Source of the DNA: an uncultured Anaerococcus sp.
GTDB taxonomy: Bacteria > Bacillota > Clostridia > Tissierellales > Peptoniphilaceae
Assembly: GCF_947253225.1 (NCBI RefSeq)
Contig: NZ_CAMXYR010000001.1
Span: forward strand, 35,809-99,808
Reading direction: 5' to 3'
DNA length: 64,000 nt
Positions 8,658 through 21,100 of this stretch are shown piece after piece. The notes under the pieces were generated by a model that saw only the letters and a list, made by a program, of their open reading frames with translations, had not been told where the DNA came from and made no database searches. Position numbers and translations under genes: made by a program. How positions within the stretch are numbered: the stretch's first letter is position 1; every line of letters starts with the position of its first letter.

Positions 8658-9398
8658 TTATTCTCTTGCCATATTCTTAGGATGGGAATCTTCCTTACTA
8701 TTCTCTTCTATAGCTAGGTCCGTCCTAAGCCTATATAAATAGCCAATATAGAGGTCAAAACAATTTGCCTTGCTATACAAATACAAGTCTTTGGCTTTGT
8801 TTTTCTGGAAGTCTTCCAGCAAGCTATTAAAGAGAATGGAAATAAAAAATAAGACTATTATCATAAACCCATAAACTATTAAATCACCCTTGGTCTTTAT
8901 GGTAATAATAGCACCCAAGATGAGGGTAGAGAGAGATTTGAAGGTGGGGAGGGACTGGATAAGGGTATCAATCCAGTCGTTCTTAACGGCGCCTGAAATA
9001 TCTTTGTAGTAGAGAGCCTCGTCTATAAGACTTGATATAATATCTGCCTTGTACCAGTTTTTCTTATCGAGCAAGCCCTTTAAATGTTTGTAAAAGTCAT
9101 TTTCTTGCTCCATCTTAAATTGGTCTTTGAAATTATTATATATTAATAATAAAACAAGAAAGAGGAAAAATAAAGACAAGATAGCAAATAATATGGAATT
9201 AAACATGTAGGATACAACTAGTATGACAAAGTCAATGACATAGATAGCAATTAACTTTTTAGAAGTGGATACATATTTCCCTTTCTTCTCATCCATATAT
9301 TTATAAAATTCATTAAACAGTTCTATTGCCTTACTTACTTCAGCACTTTTATTATCTTTATTATTATCTTTATTGTTTTCTTTATTATTTTCATTCAT
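8658..9398 (-). CDS. Membrane protein of unknown function with an Asn/Lys/Asp-rich start
   Basis: No family recognised. The N-terminus is a low-complexity hydrophilic stretch (alternating NNK/DNK units, residues 2-17), then a charged helix, two hydrophobic segments (about residues 48-85), a hydrophilic domain (about 88-150) and two further hydrophobic segments (about 155-190) before a charged tail. The layout, a short globular domain between two helical hairpins, resembles small toxin-like SLATT-type membrane proteins in general form only; this is weak inference. The start at 9398 follows GGGAGG. It is the first of a two-gene unit downstream of the pilin terminator. Confidence 0.6.
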   Translation of the reverse strand: MNENNKENNKDNNKDNKSAEVSKAIELFNEFYKYMDEKKGKYVSTSKKLIAIYVIDFVILVVSYMFNSILFAILSLFFLFLVLLLIYNNFKDQFKMEQENDFYKHLKGLLDKKNWYKADIISSLIDEALYYKDISGAVKNDWIDTLIQSLPTFKSLSTLILGAIITIKTKGDLIVYGFMIIVLFFISILFNSLLEDFQKNKAKDLYLYSKANCFDLYIGYLYRLRTDLAIEENSKEDSHPKNMARE

Positions 9399-9452
9399 AA
9401 GTCCTCCCGAATTATTTATCTAAGCACTTAGTTAAAGTTTCTTAGTCCAAAG

Positions 9453-9474
9453 AAAAGGGGCATATGCCCCTTTT
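9453..9474. terminator. Terminator after the pilin gene
   Basis: A perfect 22-base palindrome AAAAGGGGCAT/ATGCCCCTTTT with flanking T residues on both strands lies 38 bases past the pilin stop codon. Confidence 0.85.
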
Positions 9475-9511
9475 TGGTTTTGTGTCTTAGTTGACACTTA
9501 TTTGTTAGAAA

Positions 9512-11779
9512 TTAAGCTTCTTGGTATTGGCTTTTTCTGTAAGCTGAGTAAGCGAATGCCATGATTGCAACACCAGCTACGATAAAGATTAGAGATCCGA
9601 TACCACCTGTTTGTGGGATGGTTACAGTTCTGTTGACAACTTGTTTAGCGTTGTTAGCTTTATCATCTTTTTTGTACTTAATATTTGTATCTGTGTCTGT
9701 GCCTTTGGCTACTGTAAATTTTTCGTCATTTCTCTTAGCATAGCCCTTTGGAGCGTCAATTTCCTCTAGTTTGTAGTCACCATACTCAAGACCATTGATT
9801 TCGAATTGACCTTTTTCGTTTGATACTAAGATAACTACTCCAGCATCTTTTGAACTGTCTTTCCATTCATATCTTATGCCAGCTGTTTTGAATGCCTTGT
9901 TGTAAGTATCCTGAGCTTCATTAACTGCTTTTACTAATTTAGCCTTTTCTGTATCGTCTTTTCTTTCGTTATATTTTTTAACAGCATCATCTAGGGCAGT
10001 TTTAGCTGTGGCAAGTTTTTCTTGTTCTGCTTGAACAGTATCTACAGATTTTGCAGCAAGGTATTTCCCATCATTATTTTTAACAACGAACTTAGCTCCT
10101 GCTAGTCTGTCTGCATCTTGAACTTCGGCAGGTTTCTTTTCTGTTGTCTTAACGAATTTCTTTCCACCTACAACTACTTGAGGAACAGTTGGTGTTAGTG
10201 GTGGTGGGTTGGTATTGTCTTTCTTGTTTGTGATTGTTACTTGGCCTGCTTCTGTTGTTGTATATTCAGGGTTGTATCCTGCCACACGTTCTTCGATTGT
10301 CCAACCTGTTGCATCTTCTCCTAGACCAGAGAATTCACCGGCAAATAGTCCTGTTACGGTAAATTTAATGCCATCTCCTAAGTCAATTGGGTCGTTGCTT
10401 GCTTTATTGGCAACAGTAAGAGCAACTGAGTAAGCTTTATCACCTTTTCTTAGTGTATAAACTAATTTGAGGTCTTTTGCATTTGTTTCAGATGGATCTT
10501 CTGCATCTGCTAAGTCTTTAATTTTCTTTGTTACTTTAACTTTACCATCTTTTGGTGTTACATCTTTTGGAGTGTGTTTGCTACCTGGTTTGTGGCCATA
10601 TTCTAATGTAACGTTGTTCTTTTCTGGTTGATCAACAACAGCTGTACCATTAACTGTTGCAGAGTATTGAATAGTGATTGTTACATCTTTTCTTTGTACG
10701 CTGTCTGTTTCAGTTACTAGAGTAACGTCGTTGATTTTCTTTAGACCAGCAGGTGTTAGTTGAAGTCTGAAACCATTGTCATCTTGTACTAATTCATAGT
10801 CAGTTGTGTTATCGAAAGTTATATTATTATCAGCTGTGATTTTAAGGTCTTTATTGAAGGTTAGACCATTGGTCATGATATCGTTCCAGGTTAGGTTTTC
10901 GTAAGATGTTCCTTTTTCTATCTTAGTTTTAACTTCGTAAGGAATCTTCTTACCAACTTCAGCCTTTGCTGTTGCTTTTTTCTTATCCCAGTTATCTACA
11001 TTAGCTCCAACGCCGATGCCTGCATTTTGGTCAGCTTCGTCAAATCCTGCAGCCTTTTCTAATTCTTTTTCATTATTAGTTGTATCAGCTTTTTTAAAGT
11101 TCTTGTCGATTTTTGGTTTATCTTCTGTGTTCTTTGGATAAACATGTGCGTCTATTACAGTACCTAATTTGTTTGCCAATGGAAGGGTGATTTCTACTGG
11201 AACTGCTTTTTGGTCAACAATTGTTTTTCCGTCGTTTTTGTAAGTAGATTTTTCTTTAACTTCGTCGATTACAAAAGCTCCCTTTAGTTTTGATGTATCA
11301 AACTTAATACCTGCGCTATTCTTTGTAAGACCACCGAAGGCTTCATCAATATTTGTTGTGAAAACTAAGTCGTCTCCATTAAATTCAGGAGTCATTACAT
11401 CATTAACGACTTTACCCTTAATATATTGGGCTACTTTCTTTTCTCCTACTGTGGTTGTTTCTTTACCCTTAACTTTCCATGCAAAGAATATATCATTTGC
11501 TTCGTGAGCAGTATGGCCAGTAGTTAGAAACTTCTTGAGTGCATCAAGATTTTGTGAACCATCGTATCCTTTTTCTTCGATAGCCTTTGAGTCCCAAGCT
11601 TTTAATTCATCCTTAGTCATCATAAGCTTATGAAGAGTAACTGTTTTTGTAACAGCTTTTGGATCTTTACTAATGTTAGTATTAACATCTTCAGCCGCTT
11701 TTGCACTTGTGAATGGTGCTACTAGGATGCCTAGTACCATTGCTAGTGCAGTGAAAATTGAAAATAATTTGTTTTTCAT
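9512..11779 (-). CDS. Major pilin-like protein, SpaA/Cna-B type, IPQTG-anchored
   Basis: A 755-residue secreted, wall-sorted protein. The order is: Sec signal peptide (residues 1-29); an N-terminal domain opening KTVTLHKL; the pilin motif VYPKN at about residues 213-217, whose Lys216 is the expected nucleophile for sortase-made isopeptide polymerisation; central Cna-B-like beta domains (about 240-530); and a C-terminal SpaA domain (about 535-715) with the E-box YKLEEIDAPKGY. The sorting signal IPQTG starts at 721, then come a hydrophobic helix and a positive tail. Such proteins form the shaft of covalent pili. No class C sortase lies in the window, so the polymerising enzyme must be elsewhere. 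It lies downstream of a giant adhesin on the same strand, behind a long structured leader. Confidence 0.88.
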   Translation of the reverse strand: MKNKLFSIFTALAMVLGILVAPFTSAKAAEDVNTNISKDPKAVTKTVTLHKLMMTKDELKAWDSKAIEEKGYDGSQNLDALKKFLTTGHTAHEANDIFFAWKVKGKETTTVGEKKVAQYIKGKVVNDVMTPEFNGDDLVFTTNIDEAFGGLTKNSAGIKFDTSKLKGAFVIDEVKEKSTYKNDGKTIVDQKAVPVEITLPLANKLGTVIDAHVYPKNTEDKPKIDKNFKKADTTNNEKELEKAAGFDEADQNAGIGVGANVDNWDKKKATAKAEVGKKIPYEVKTKIEKGTSYENLTWNDIMTNGLTFNKDLKITADNNITFDNTTDYELVQDDNGFRLQLTPAGLKKINDVTLVTETDSVQRKDVTITIQYSATVNGTAVVDQPEKNNVTLEYGHKPGSKHTPKDVTPKDGKVKVTKKIKDLADAEDPSETNAKDLKLVYTLRKGDKAYSVALTVANKASNDPIDLGDGIKFTVTGLFAGEFSGLGEDATGWTIEERVAGYNPEYTTTEAGQVTITNKKDNTNPPPLTPTVPQVVVGGKKFVKTTEKKPAEVQDADRLAGAKFVVKNNDGKYLAAKSVDTVQAEQEKLATAKTALDDAVKKYNERKDDTEKAKLVKAVNEAQDTYNKAFKTAGIRYEWKDSSKDAGVVILVSNEKGQFEINGLEYGDYKLEEIDAPKGYAKRNDEKFTVAKGTDTDTNIKYKKDDKANNAKQVVNRTVTIPQTGGIGSLIFIVAGVAIMAFAYSAYRKSQYQEA

Positions 11780-12015
11780 ATCCTCTCTCCTTTTTTAAAA
11801 TTTTCAATTTGTCGATATAACCTATGTATAGGCTCCCCTCTCGGCCAACTATCAACGGGATTGGTCGAGTGAATGAATGTTTCATTCCTTTTATATAATC
11901 CCCACTTGAAGTGGGGCTTACATACATCTTCCTTGACCCTTGGGTTAAGGTTTCTTGCAGGTGGGGCTTGGGTATTGCCTTTTTTACCTGCCTTCTAGTA
12001 CAGTTTGCATACTAT
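11780..12015 (-). promoter_or_regulatory. Structured 5' leader of the pilin gene
   Basis: About 235 bases of predicted untranslated leader contain a series of hairpins on the minus strand: GCAGGT/ACCTGC, CCTTAACCC/GGGTCAAGG (about 11931-11950), CCCCACTT/AGTGGGG (about 11900-11917), GAATG/CATTC and CTCGACCAA/TTGGCCGAG. AAGCCCCAC occurs twice. I know no riboswitch with this layout; the CCCCAC hairpins recall ends of IS200/IS605-type elements, so an old element remnant is possible. A ribosome site (GGAGAGAGG) precedes the pilin ATG. Confidence 0.4.
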
Positions 12016-12021
12016 ATAATT

Positions 12022-12051
12022 ATTATATCAGATTTTTATAATTTGTGTATA
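12022..12051 (-). promoter_or_regulatory. Probable pilin promoter
   Basis: Minus strand: TATACA (12046-12051) and TATAAT (12022-12027) are 18 bases apart. The rest of the 414-base gap between the giant adhesin and the pilin (about 12052-12193) is AT-rich, with no convincing terminator for the giant gene, so some read-through into the pilin is possible. Confidence 0.45.
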
Positions 12052-12193
12052 GTTTTTTTGAATATTTTTATGTTTATTTATTTCCTACTAGATACTAATA
12101 AAAATCTTTTATATTTTTAAGTGGTTGTTAGCTCGTGTTGAAGCTTGTCATAAGTTATTCCTTGGACCTTTCTTCTTAGCTCTTACTTAGAGG

Positions 12194-15100
12194 TCAGCCT
12201 TCTTTTTTTTGCCTTTTCTTTAGGGCGAGGTAGCTTGCGGCGAGGGTCATGGTTATGGTTCCTAGTAGGCTATAGCCGAACCATGGGCCTTCTCCTCCTG
12301 TGTATGGGTAGACCGCCTTTTTGTTTTTGATTTTTATGCGGTTTGTGGCAGAGTTTTTGTCTTCTCCAACCAGGAGGTCTCTTTTTTCTAGCTTATCGCT
12401 TTCTTTGTCAACCTCATATATTTTACCCTTGTCGACCTTAAACTTGTAGACTGTCCTGTCTTTTAGGACGTAGCCCAAAGGTGCTTGGGTTTCGTAAATT
12501 CTATATTCGCCATCAGGTATTGAGCTAAATTCAAAGCTGCCGTCTTTCTTTGAGCTTGAAGTCCACCTTTTGCTGGTTGTATCTGTTGGTCCTATCGGAG
12601 TTCCGTCAGTTTTGATTGGTAGGTAGGCACTTCCTACTTTGATTTGTAGTTCAAATTCTGCCCCTGCCAGACCTATATTTTCGTTATCTTGGTCAACTTT
12701 CTTTAGGTAGAGGTCAGGGCGTTTGATATTAGCAAGGTCGATTGTTAGGAGGTTGATATCTCGTACTAGATAGTAGTTTTGGTAGTCTTTCATGGCTACT
12801 GGGTCTTTGGATATGGTTAGCTTTTCTATTTGCGTATATTTATCTAGGCTTGTTTTGATATCCTTTGTTCCGAATTCAATATGACCTGTACTTTGGTTTA
12901 TTTCTCCAACATCATAGGTTAGCTTGGCTCCTATTTTTGTATCATCCTTGTAAGGCATATCAATAATGAATTGATATGTTCTTTCTTCGTCAGCTGATAG
13001 CTGGCTTGGTTGGGTGGTTTCGCTTCCGCTTGAGCCTAATGGTAGGGGCTCTTTCTTGTTACGGTAAGGAGGAGTGATGCGGAGGGTTAAGGTGGCTTCT
13101 TTTGTTTCGACAGTGTAGGTTGACTCATCTTTGGCTAGGAGGGTGGCGTTTGCTCCAAGCTGTACCAGCCTTACCTTGGTGGTGGCTTGGGTTAAGGTCG
13201 CTCCCCTTCCCTCTACGAGCAATCTCGCTTTTTCTAGTTGGCTTTCTTTGGCTTTGATTGTTATTTTTTGCCTAAAGGTCTTGGCTTTTGTGTCAATTCC
13301 AATGATTTCTGCCTTGAGGTTTTCTTTATCAGAGTCATTTGAATAAGCACTTACGCTTACTTTCTTCATTTCATCTTCCGAGTCGTCGAAGGAGTTTAGC
13401 CATTTGATTTTGCCATCTTTTTTCACTTCTAGCTGCCATATTTTGTCGGACTTAGTGTAGGTGGCTGGTGCCTTTTCCTCTTTTAGCTCGTATTTACCTT
13501 CTGGCAAGCTATCCGATTCAGCTATTCCCTCTGCGTTTGTCTTTAGGGTTTTGGTTGGGAAGTTCTTTTGTGGGTCGGTCGGATCTTTTTGTCCGCTTGT
13601 TGGGGTTAGGGTGAACTCTGCCCCTTCTAGGGTCAAGCCATCTTGGTCGGTTTTTTTAATCTTGATTTTTGCTTTTCTGTGGTTTTCGATGATTTGCTTG
13701 GCATCTTTGATGTTTATTATGTTTCCATCTTTGTCTACATCAAAGCTTGATACAGGATTTGTTGGCAAGTCGTACTTGGTCTCATCTGGTGATTTTATTT
13801 CATAAAGATCGTAGTGACCCTTTGTAAGTCCTTTCCAAGAGAAAATTCCGTCGCCGTCGGATGTTCTTGTGGATCCTTCAAGGTCAGCTCCATCTTTTTG
13901 AAGTTTGAAAACGGCTCCTTTTAGTGGAAGTCCAAGACCCAAATCTTTGAGTTTTTGAGGATTGTCTTGGGTTTGGTCGACTACATTTGATAGGACTCCA
14001 CCATCAACTTTGGCAAATTCAATTTTGTTCTTGTAGTTTACTAGCTTAATTTCCTTTCTGGCATCTCCAAGCCCTTCTGGATTAAAGAATTGAGACCATG
14101 TTTCAAAACTACCAGTATGAGCGTAAGAGTAAGCACCATCTTCATAAACATAGTGGTTAGCGTAGTAGGAAGTTGTCTTTAGCGAGCTTAAATTTTCCCC
14201 TTTTAGCTTACCTTTGATTTCTATTACATAGGTTGAATCATTTGCATATCTGTCGTTTAGGTAGGCAGTTGGGATGGTGATTTGTCTGGTGATTTTCTCG
14301 CTACTGTTGTTTTTGGAAACATACCTGTAATACCTATATTTACCATAATTATAGTCATACTTATAGTAGTCATAAGGACTGTAGGCATTTACTTCTTCAA
14401 TCTCTGTCCAAGTTTTGGTTGGATACCACTTGTATTTGTCTCCTCCCTTATCTACTAGTTTCAAATCACTACGAACTGTACCACTCTTTCCGTCTTCATA
14501 TATATCATAGGAGTCTGGGAGGTCGCCTTCTTGCCAGCCATTAAATAATTTTGTTGGATGGCTTCCTGGGCCTTGTTTTTTGTAGGTTCTAACAGAGAGG
14601 CTATCGTCAACTACTATGTCTTGGTCGGTAGTGAAGGTTATATTTTTGTTCGATAGGGTTTTGTTCCAAGGGTTGTAGTAGATTATGGCTGTAAAGGTCT
14701 TGCCGTCAGGGTCAAGCCTTAGCATATAGGAAGATATGTCTACTTGTGGGTTTTGGTAACCAGTGTAGCCTACTTTCTCATTTTCTCCCCTGTAGTCAAT
14801 TTTGATTTTGTCAGAATAATGATATTGCCTACTGTCTGGGTCCGTGTTGATTCCTATATCTGCTGTTACTTCTATGTCTTGGGTGTGGTCTACCTTTCTT
14901 CTGTCTGGGAAAAGTTGGACTAGCATTGACATAGTGTCTGGCTTGTAGTCTTTGACATAGTTAGTAAAGGTGTAGGTTATTGATTTTCTATCTGTGTTAA
15001 TCTTTGCTTCGGCAAGCTTTCCAGCAGGGCCGATTATGTCAAAACGTGAGTCAGGGTTTTTGCCTTCATCTTCATTGGTTTTGAATATTCCATCAAGGTC

Positions 15101-18100
15101 AACATTGTCTGAGAAGTTGATTGTGAAATAGTCTCCAGCTTTGATTGTGATTTTCGGATCTATCTTGAAGTTGAATTTAGCAAGCATGCCTTCTGCCTTG
15201 TTTGGATAGACAACATTTGTTCTTTTTGAATCTTCTGTTGATGTAAGCTCTTCCTTTTTTCCATCAAAGGTGATTGCACTCGAAATATCATCTTTCTTGG
15301 CTGGTGTAGGTCCCCAATCTCCTCCGCCTAAGGCTATCAGTTTCTTTTTGGAATCTAGGATATAGCCATCCTTGGTTTTGCTCTCCTTCAACCAATAGTA
15401 GCCATAAGCTAGGTCTTTGAAAACTATTTTTCCTTCAGAATTTGTCGTGTATTGGTCATTTCCGACTTGGGTTTCTTCTGAGTCCGTATTGTGGAGGGTG
15501 TATTTGACATTGGCTAGAGGAGAGCCTTTTTCATCTAGCTTGGTCAAGGTAAATTCTCCCTTGCCTGGTTTTTTGTTTACGATTTTTCCTAGGGTGCTTA
15601 TATTATTTTCATCTACTTCTTTTTCTACAATTTTGCCATCTTTGCCTTTGTCAAATATCCTTATCCTACCTTGGACAACTCTAAATCTCTTGATTGGTCC
15701 TTGAACTTGCATGTATCTTTTGCCTGGTTCATATTCTGGAGCCTTTGGTTCTATAATTCTATAGTAACCATCAGTTAGGTTCGTTATTTCGAATTGACCA
15801 TCTTCATCAGAGGTGTAAGTTTTTCTACTATTTTCTGGACTTACTCCACTTGTTACTTTCTTTCCAGTTTCCTTGCTTATATAGTAGTAGGTAGTTTTTC
15901 CTTGAGGGCTTCGTTCAGGTTTAATCATTTCCATGTTTGAAGTCAATGGATAGTAACCTTGGTTGGTGGTTTGGATATCGTCTGGGTCTTGTTTTTCTAG
16001 GTAGAAGGCAATATTCTTTAGTGGGGTTTCATTTTTCCCATCTAGTCCCACTTTCTTAAATTTGATTTCAGTTTTGTTGTTTATGATTCTAAACTCAAAT
16101 CCATCGCCGATATTGGCTCCCTTGCCTAGGTATTGATTAGACTCTGTTATGTTTCCCCTAGCGTCTGTAAGCGGCTTTCCTTTTTCATCTAGGACTGCCT
16201 TTAGGATAGCTACGAATTTTTGGTCAGGCGGTATGAAAGCAAAGCTTAGTCTGTACTTGTACTTAGTTTTTGCAAATCCATCTGGTGCTTCCACTTCTTC
16301 TAGGAGGTAGTCCTTGCCTAGTTGGATAGTGTTGTTTAGGTCAATCCTATAGGACTTGGCGTCAGATAGGTCGATTATTTGTTCATAGACCGTATCATCG
16401 GTATTTGATGTATCGGCAGGATCCTTTGAGATTTTTATCCTAAGTTTGCCCTTGTTTATATAGGTGAACTTATTCTTATCCATAAAGCCCTTTGATAGGT
16501 AGAAGAAATATGGTTTGGACTTGTTGATTACATAGATACTTCCATCTGTATCTGTATGAACTTCAGGTTTTGATGGGTTTCTATTTAGCAAGGTTTGGAA
16601 GTCTGCCGCACTTGTTAGAAGATTATTTTGGCTATCTATTTCATAGAATTGTTTTTTTATAGCTCCATCTTTGTCTTCGTATACTTTTATTGCAATCTTC
16701 CTATCGCTATCTTCATAACCTTCTGGGGCTTGGGTTTCTATGAGGACATAGACGCCCTTGGATAGGTCTTTGATTTCAAAGCTACCATCCGAACTTTCTA
16801 CTTGATATGGTGGAAATTCAGATTGACCTGATTTAGCTGAATCTATATCTTCTGGCTTATTTGAAGTCTTTAGCAAGATGAATTTGGTATCTTTTTTTAT
16901 TAGATCAGATGTACTCCTAGAGCCAATCTTCTTCCACTTTAGGTTTGTGGTGGTTTTGGTGTTAGTTATCTTATAAGAATACTTGTTATCTCCCTCAACC
17001 TTTTCGATATTTTGTTTTGTATCAAATTTATTGTTAGTGTAGGTTGGGTAGTAGTCCTTGCCATAGTTTTGGAAATATTCCTTTTCAATCTTAGGGTCGT
17101 GGTCTACCTTAAGTCCATCAGCTGTCTTTTTGACCTCAAATATCCATTTGAATTGCTTGTTATCACTTTGGTATCCTTCTGGGATTCCAACTTCTTCTAG
17201 CTGGTAGATTCCTTCGCCTAGGTTTTGGAAGTCCACACTACCATCAGATTGAGAACGACGCAAGGCACTGTACTTACCTGTAGCTGATGTTATTGAGTCT
17301 GGCCTAACCTTTTTATCTTCTTCGCTTGGTTTTTGGCCGTCAACTGTTTCTAGGTTGCCGTCAGAATCATATTTATAGACTTTGCCATTATTGGTAAATG
17401 TGCTTACCCTTCCTGTTTCAGTAAATTCTGTTATCCTATTGCCATTTGTATATTTTTTGAGAACGGCATTTTTGTCTTCTCCATAGTATTCGTAGGTTTT
17501 GGCACCTTCTGCCATTGAATATCTTACTTTTTTGAGTCTAAAGTAGGCGTCTTTTAGCGGAAGTTTGTTGCCATTTTTGTCTTTTTCATCTTTGAGTTTT
17601 ATGAAGGAGAAGTTCGTCTTGCTGTAGTTTCTGATCTTAAGGTCTTGGAGGTTGCCATCTTCATCGTAGGCAGGCTCTCCATTAGCCTTTGTCTTAAAGC
17701 CTAGGGACTTATCAAAGTCTCCATTAGTTTTGTCAAATTCTATCCTTAGCTTATGAGTTTTCTCATCTTGAACTACCTTAAAGAACCATGGATCTGGCTT
17801 TTCAAACTTATCTATAGCCCTTATTTCTTGAAGCTTGTAGCGTCCAACTGCTAGGTACTTAAATTCAAAGTGGGAGTTGGCGTAAGAATAGATAGTCTTA
17901 TCATAGCCACCCTCAAGCTTCTTGCCTTTTTCATCAACTTCAGTTAGTCTAAAGTCAGAAGAGCTAACAGGTACTTCTTTACCATTCTTTTTAGCTCCCT
18001 CAATCTTTTGGAATTTAAGGTCGATGTAGCTTTTCTCGTTATTGATGCTTACGAACTTGCCTAAAGCATTTCTAGTGAAGAAATCATTTGGCTCATCCAT

Positions 18101-21100
18101 TTTTTGATACTTGCCTTCGCTATTTTTTTCGTAACCCGTAACGACCTTCCTCCATGAACCATCCTTATCTTCAGTGAAGGTTATTGTCAAGAATGAATCT
18201 GGAAGTTTGTAGCCTTTGGCTGGTTTGATTTCTTCTAAAATATAGGTTCCTGCTTCGATATTTGTAAATTCTACTCCTAGCTTTTCCTTTGACACAGCCT
18301 TGGCGAATTTACTTTTTTCATCGTATGGTTTTACTCTAATTGAGTCTAGTTCTTCTTTTGTTAAGGCCTTACCATCTGCCCCTATAGTTATTTCAGGAGC
18401 ATATTCTGGTTTGCCATTATTTTTAAGGACTAGGCTTCCATTTTCATCAAGCTTAGCTTTTCTTAGGCTAAATTCTGCACCTTCGATATTTTGATAGGTG
18501 TTTTTATCCTTCTTGAAGAAGTTTAGGCTTGTTTTGTTCTTGTAGTTGGTAACTCTCGCATCGTGAATCCATTTGTATGGAGCATCTGGCCTTGCTGGGT
18601 CGGAACGACCATCATCTTTTACTTCTTCGATGTATCTAGCAAAGTCTGGGTCTCCCTTTTTGAAGCCCTTGATAGTTTTGCCTATAAGGTCTTTCTTTTC
18701 AGCTTCGCTTATGCCAATGTTGAAATCATCAGTTTCTTTGAAGGTGTGTTCAAAGTCAAAGGTGATATCCATGTAGTTGGCATCTCTTGGTACTTTTTCT
18801 TTGTTTATTACAACCTTGAAATACCACTTCATGTCCTTGCCATTTTTATCTTTTGGAGGCCTGTAAGTTTCATCTGGCATTTTGATTTCTGTAAGCTCAT
18901 AAATACCTGGGGTTAATTCTCTGAAGTAGTTATCTCCTGGTTTACCAGTAGCTTCTGATACTCCGTCAAATTTCTCGTCATAGTATTTTGGGTAGCCCTT
19001 TTTGCCAGTATCTGTGTAGGTTCCATCATCATTTTTCTTGTAGATATTTACCTTTTCACCATTTATTAGCTTACGAGCCTTAAATTGTGAACCCGTTAGG
19101 GCTGCCTTGTTTTCATTGACCTTAGTAATTCTTAGAGGAATTCTAAAACCAGTTTCGTCGTGGTTGAAGATTTCTATTAGGTTACCGTTTGAGATTGTAA
19201 CTTTCAATAGATGATTTCCGCCCTCTGTTTCTTTGGCTTGGGTCATATCAAGATCGATTATTGTTGTAGTATCTGTACCCCATAAACTAGCATTTGCTTC
19301 ATATCTTGTATATTCAAGTCTGTAAGTTCTTGCTGGGTCAAGATTTGGGAAGGTTAGTTCTCCCTTATATGGAGCTTTTTGCGTTGGTCCAACTTGACTC
19401 CATCCTGCTATAGTTCTTAAAACTTGCTGGTCTTTAACTAAGAGTTTGATTTCTCCAGCAAAGCCTTCTGGAGGATTGCTGTCATCTTTGCCATCCTTTT
19501 GGTTAGAGTAGGTGAAGATAGTCTTTAGATCTACATTACCTGCTGGTTGAGGATTGGTATTTTCTTCTACAAAGTTTGCACTAACTATTATATTATGAGC
19601 TGGCATCTTGAAGGTATAGGAATTGCCACTTGGACTTACTTCATTACCATCAACAATTAGCTTGTCTAGTTTTTTACCTGTATCTGGATAGATAGTTAAG
19701 GTTACTTGATCATTTTCCTTTATATATTCTGCCTTACTAGCAACAAGCCTACCACCTACTGGTTGGTTTATTGTTATAGAATAGCTAGGTGTTTGAGGCT
19801 TTTGTACAAATTTTGCATAAACTTCAACATCTCCTGCTGGCATTTTGAACTTATACCTATTACTATAATTAGTATAGGCTACTAGCTCATTGGTGGCTAG
19901 GTTTCTTATCTCAAGTTTGTCTATACCATAACCATTTTCCTTGTGTGTTTTAAAGTATACGTCTTCACCTTCAGAAAATTCTTTATTCGTATCTTCAAAA
20001 GTTACACTTCCAAATCCTTCTACCCTCTTTTTAACCTTGTAAGTCTTTGGCTCTTGGTTAATTTTCTTGGTTACCATTGACCTAGTGTCAAGGTTTATTC
20101 CAGTGTCTGTAGGATTTTTCTTATAGGTCATCCACTTATGGATTTGATAAGCAGTGTTATTTGTTGCATTAGCATCCAAGATTACTTTGTAGGTAAGGTC
20201 GAGACTTTCTCCAACACCAAGATTAATGTCTTTGTCTATGGAATCTGTAATTTGCCTTGAACTGTCAAGCTCATTTCCATCCTTGCTTATAGAGTAGGAC
20301 TTGATTTTGACCCCGTTACTAGTGGCTATGCTTAGCTTTCCGTCTTTAAGCAAAGATTCTTCTTTGCCTTGGGATGTGAAGTTTGAGTCAGTATTTAATA
20401 TCCCATCCAACAAATCTTTTTGGACATAAGGAGCAAAGTCTCTTGCTTTTTTGTAGGATTTGTTGGCTAGCACTTGCTTTAGGGTTTGACCAAAGAAATT
20501 ATAGGCTGAATTTTTAGCAATTTCACCCTTATACTCTTGGGCTTTTGGACTTAATTCTGTTGTATCTTGGTCAACATGAGTAAGTACAGGCGTATAACCT
20601 CTATCTTTTAATGCTTTAATTGCTTCAATTTGATAAAAAGGTCCTCTCAATTCCCCAGTTCTTTTGACCTCTTTTGACTTAAAACTTGCAAAGTTTATAA
20701 GGTATTTATTGTCATAGGTATCGCTTGTTAGCTTGGCTAAATTTTCATTTATTAGCTTTAGCAATCTATCGCCACCGTCTAGGATACCGACTCTTTTATC
20801 AACTCCAACTTTTTCCAAATAATCCTTTACTCCAACCTCTTGGTCAATTATATTAAATTGACCTTCAAATTGACCAGGTTCTAATATACCCATCTTGTAT
20901 GAGTAATCCCTTGCATTATCTAGGTCTTTGATATTCGTCTTTTCGAGTAATACTTTATTGAATTTTGGATTATTTCCAGAATATTCAATTATGGATAGGT
21001 ATACTTCTGCTCCATCTGTGTTAGCCTTAGCTCTTAGATCTGTGATAAACTTATTAATGTTGTTGTCAAGGTTATTTAATTTATTTGAATAATCTTGTGA

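Noticed and set aside
11691..11927. Open frame running from the pilin leader into the pilin start, in another frame
   Set aside because: It overlaps the pilin signal peptide out of frame and the hairpin region, and has no ribosome site.
11780..12015. Cyclic-di-GMP, T-box or 6S RNA in the pilin leader
   Set aside because: The conserved cores of the first two are missing. One hairpin (CCTTAACCC/GGGTCAAGG) recalls 6S RNA, but I could not find the long closing stem of a 6S RNA on either strand.
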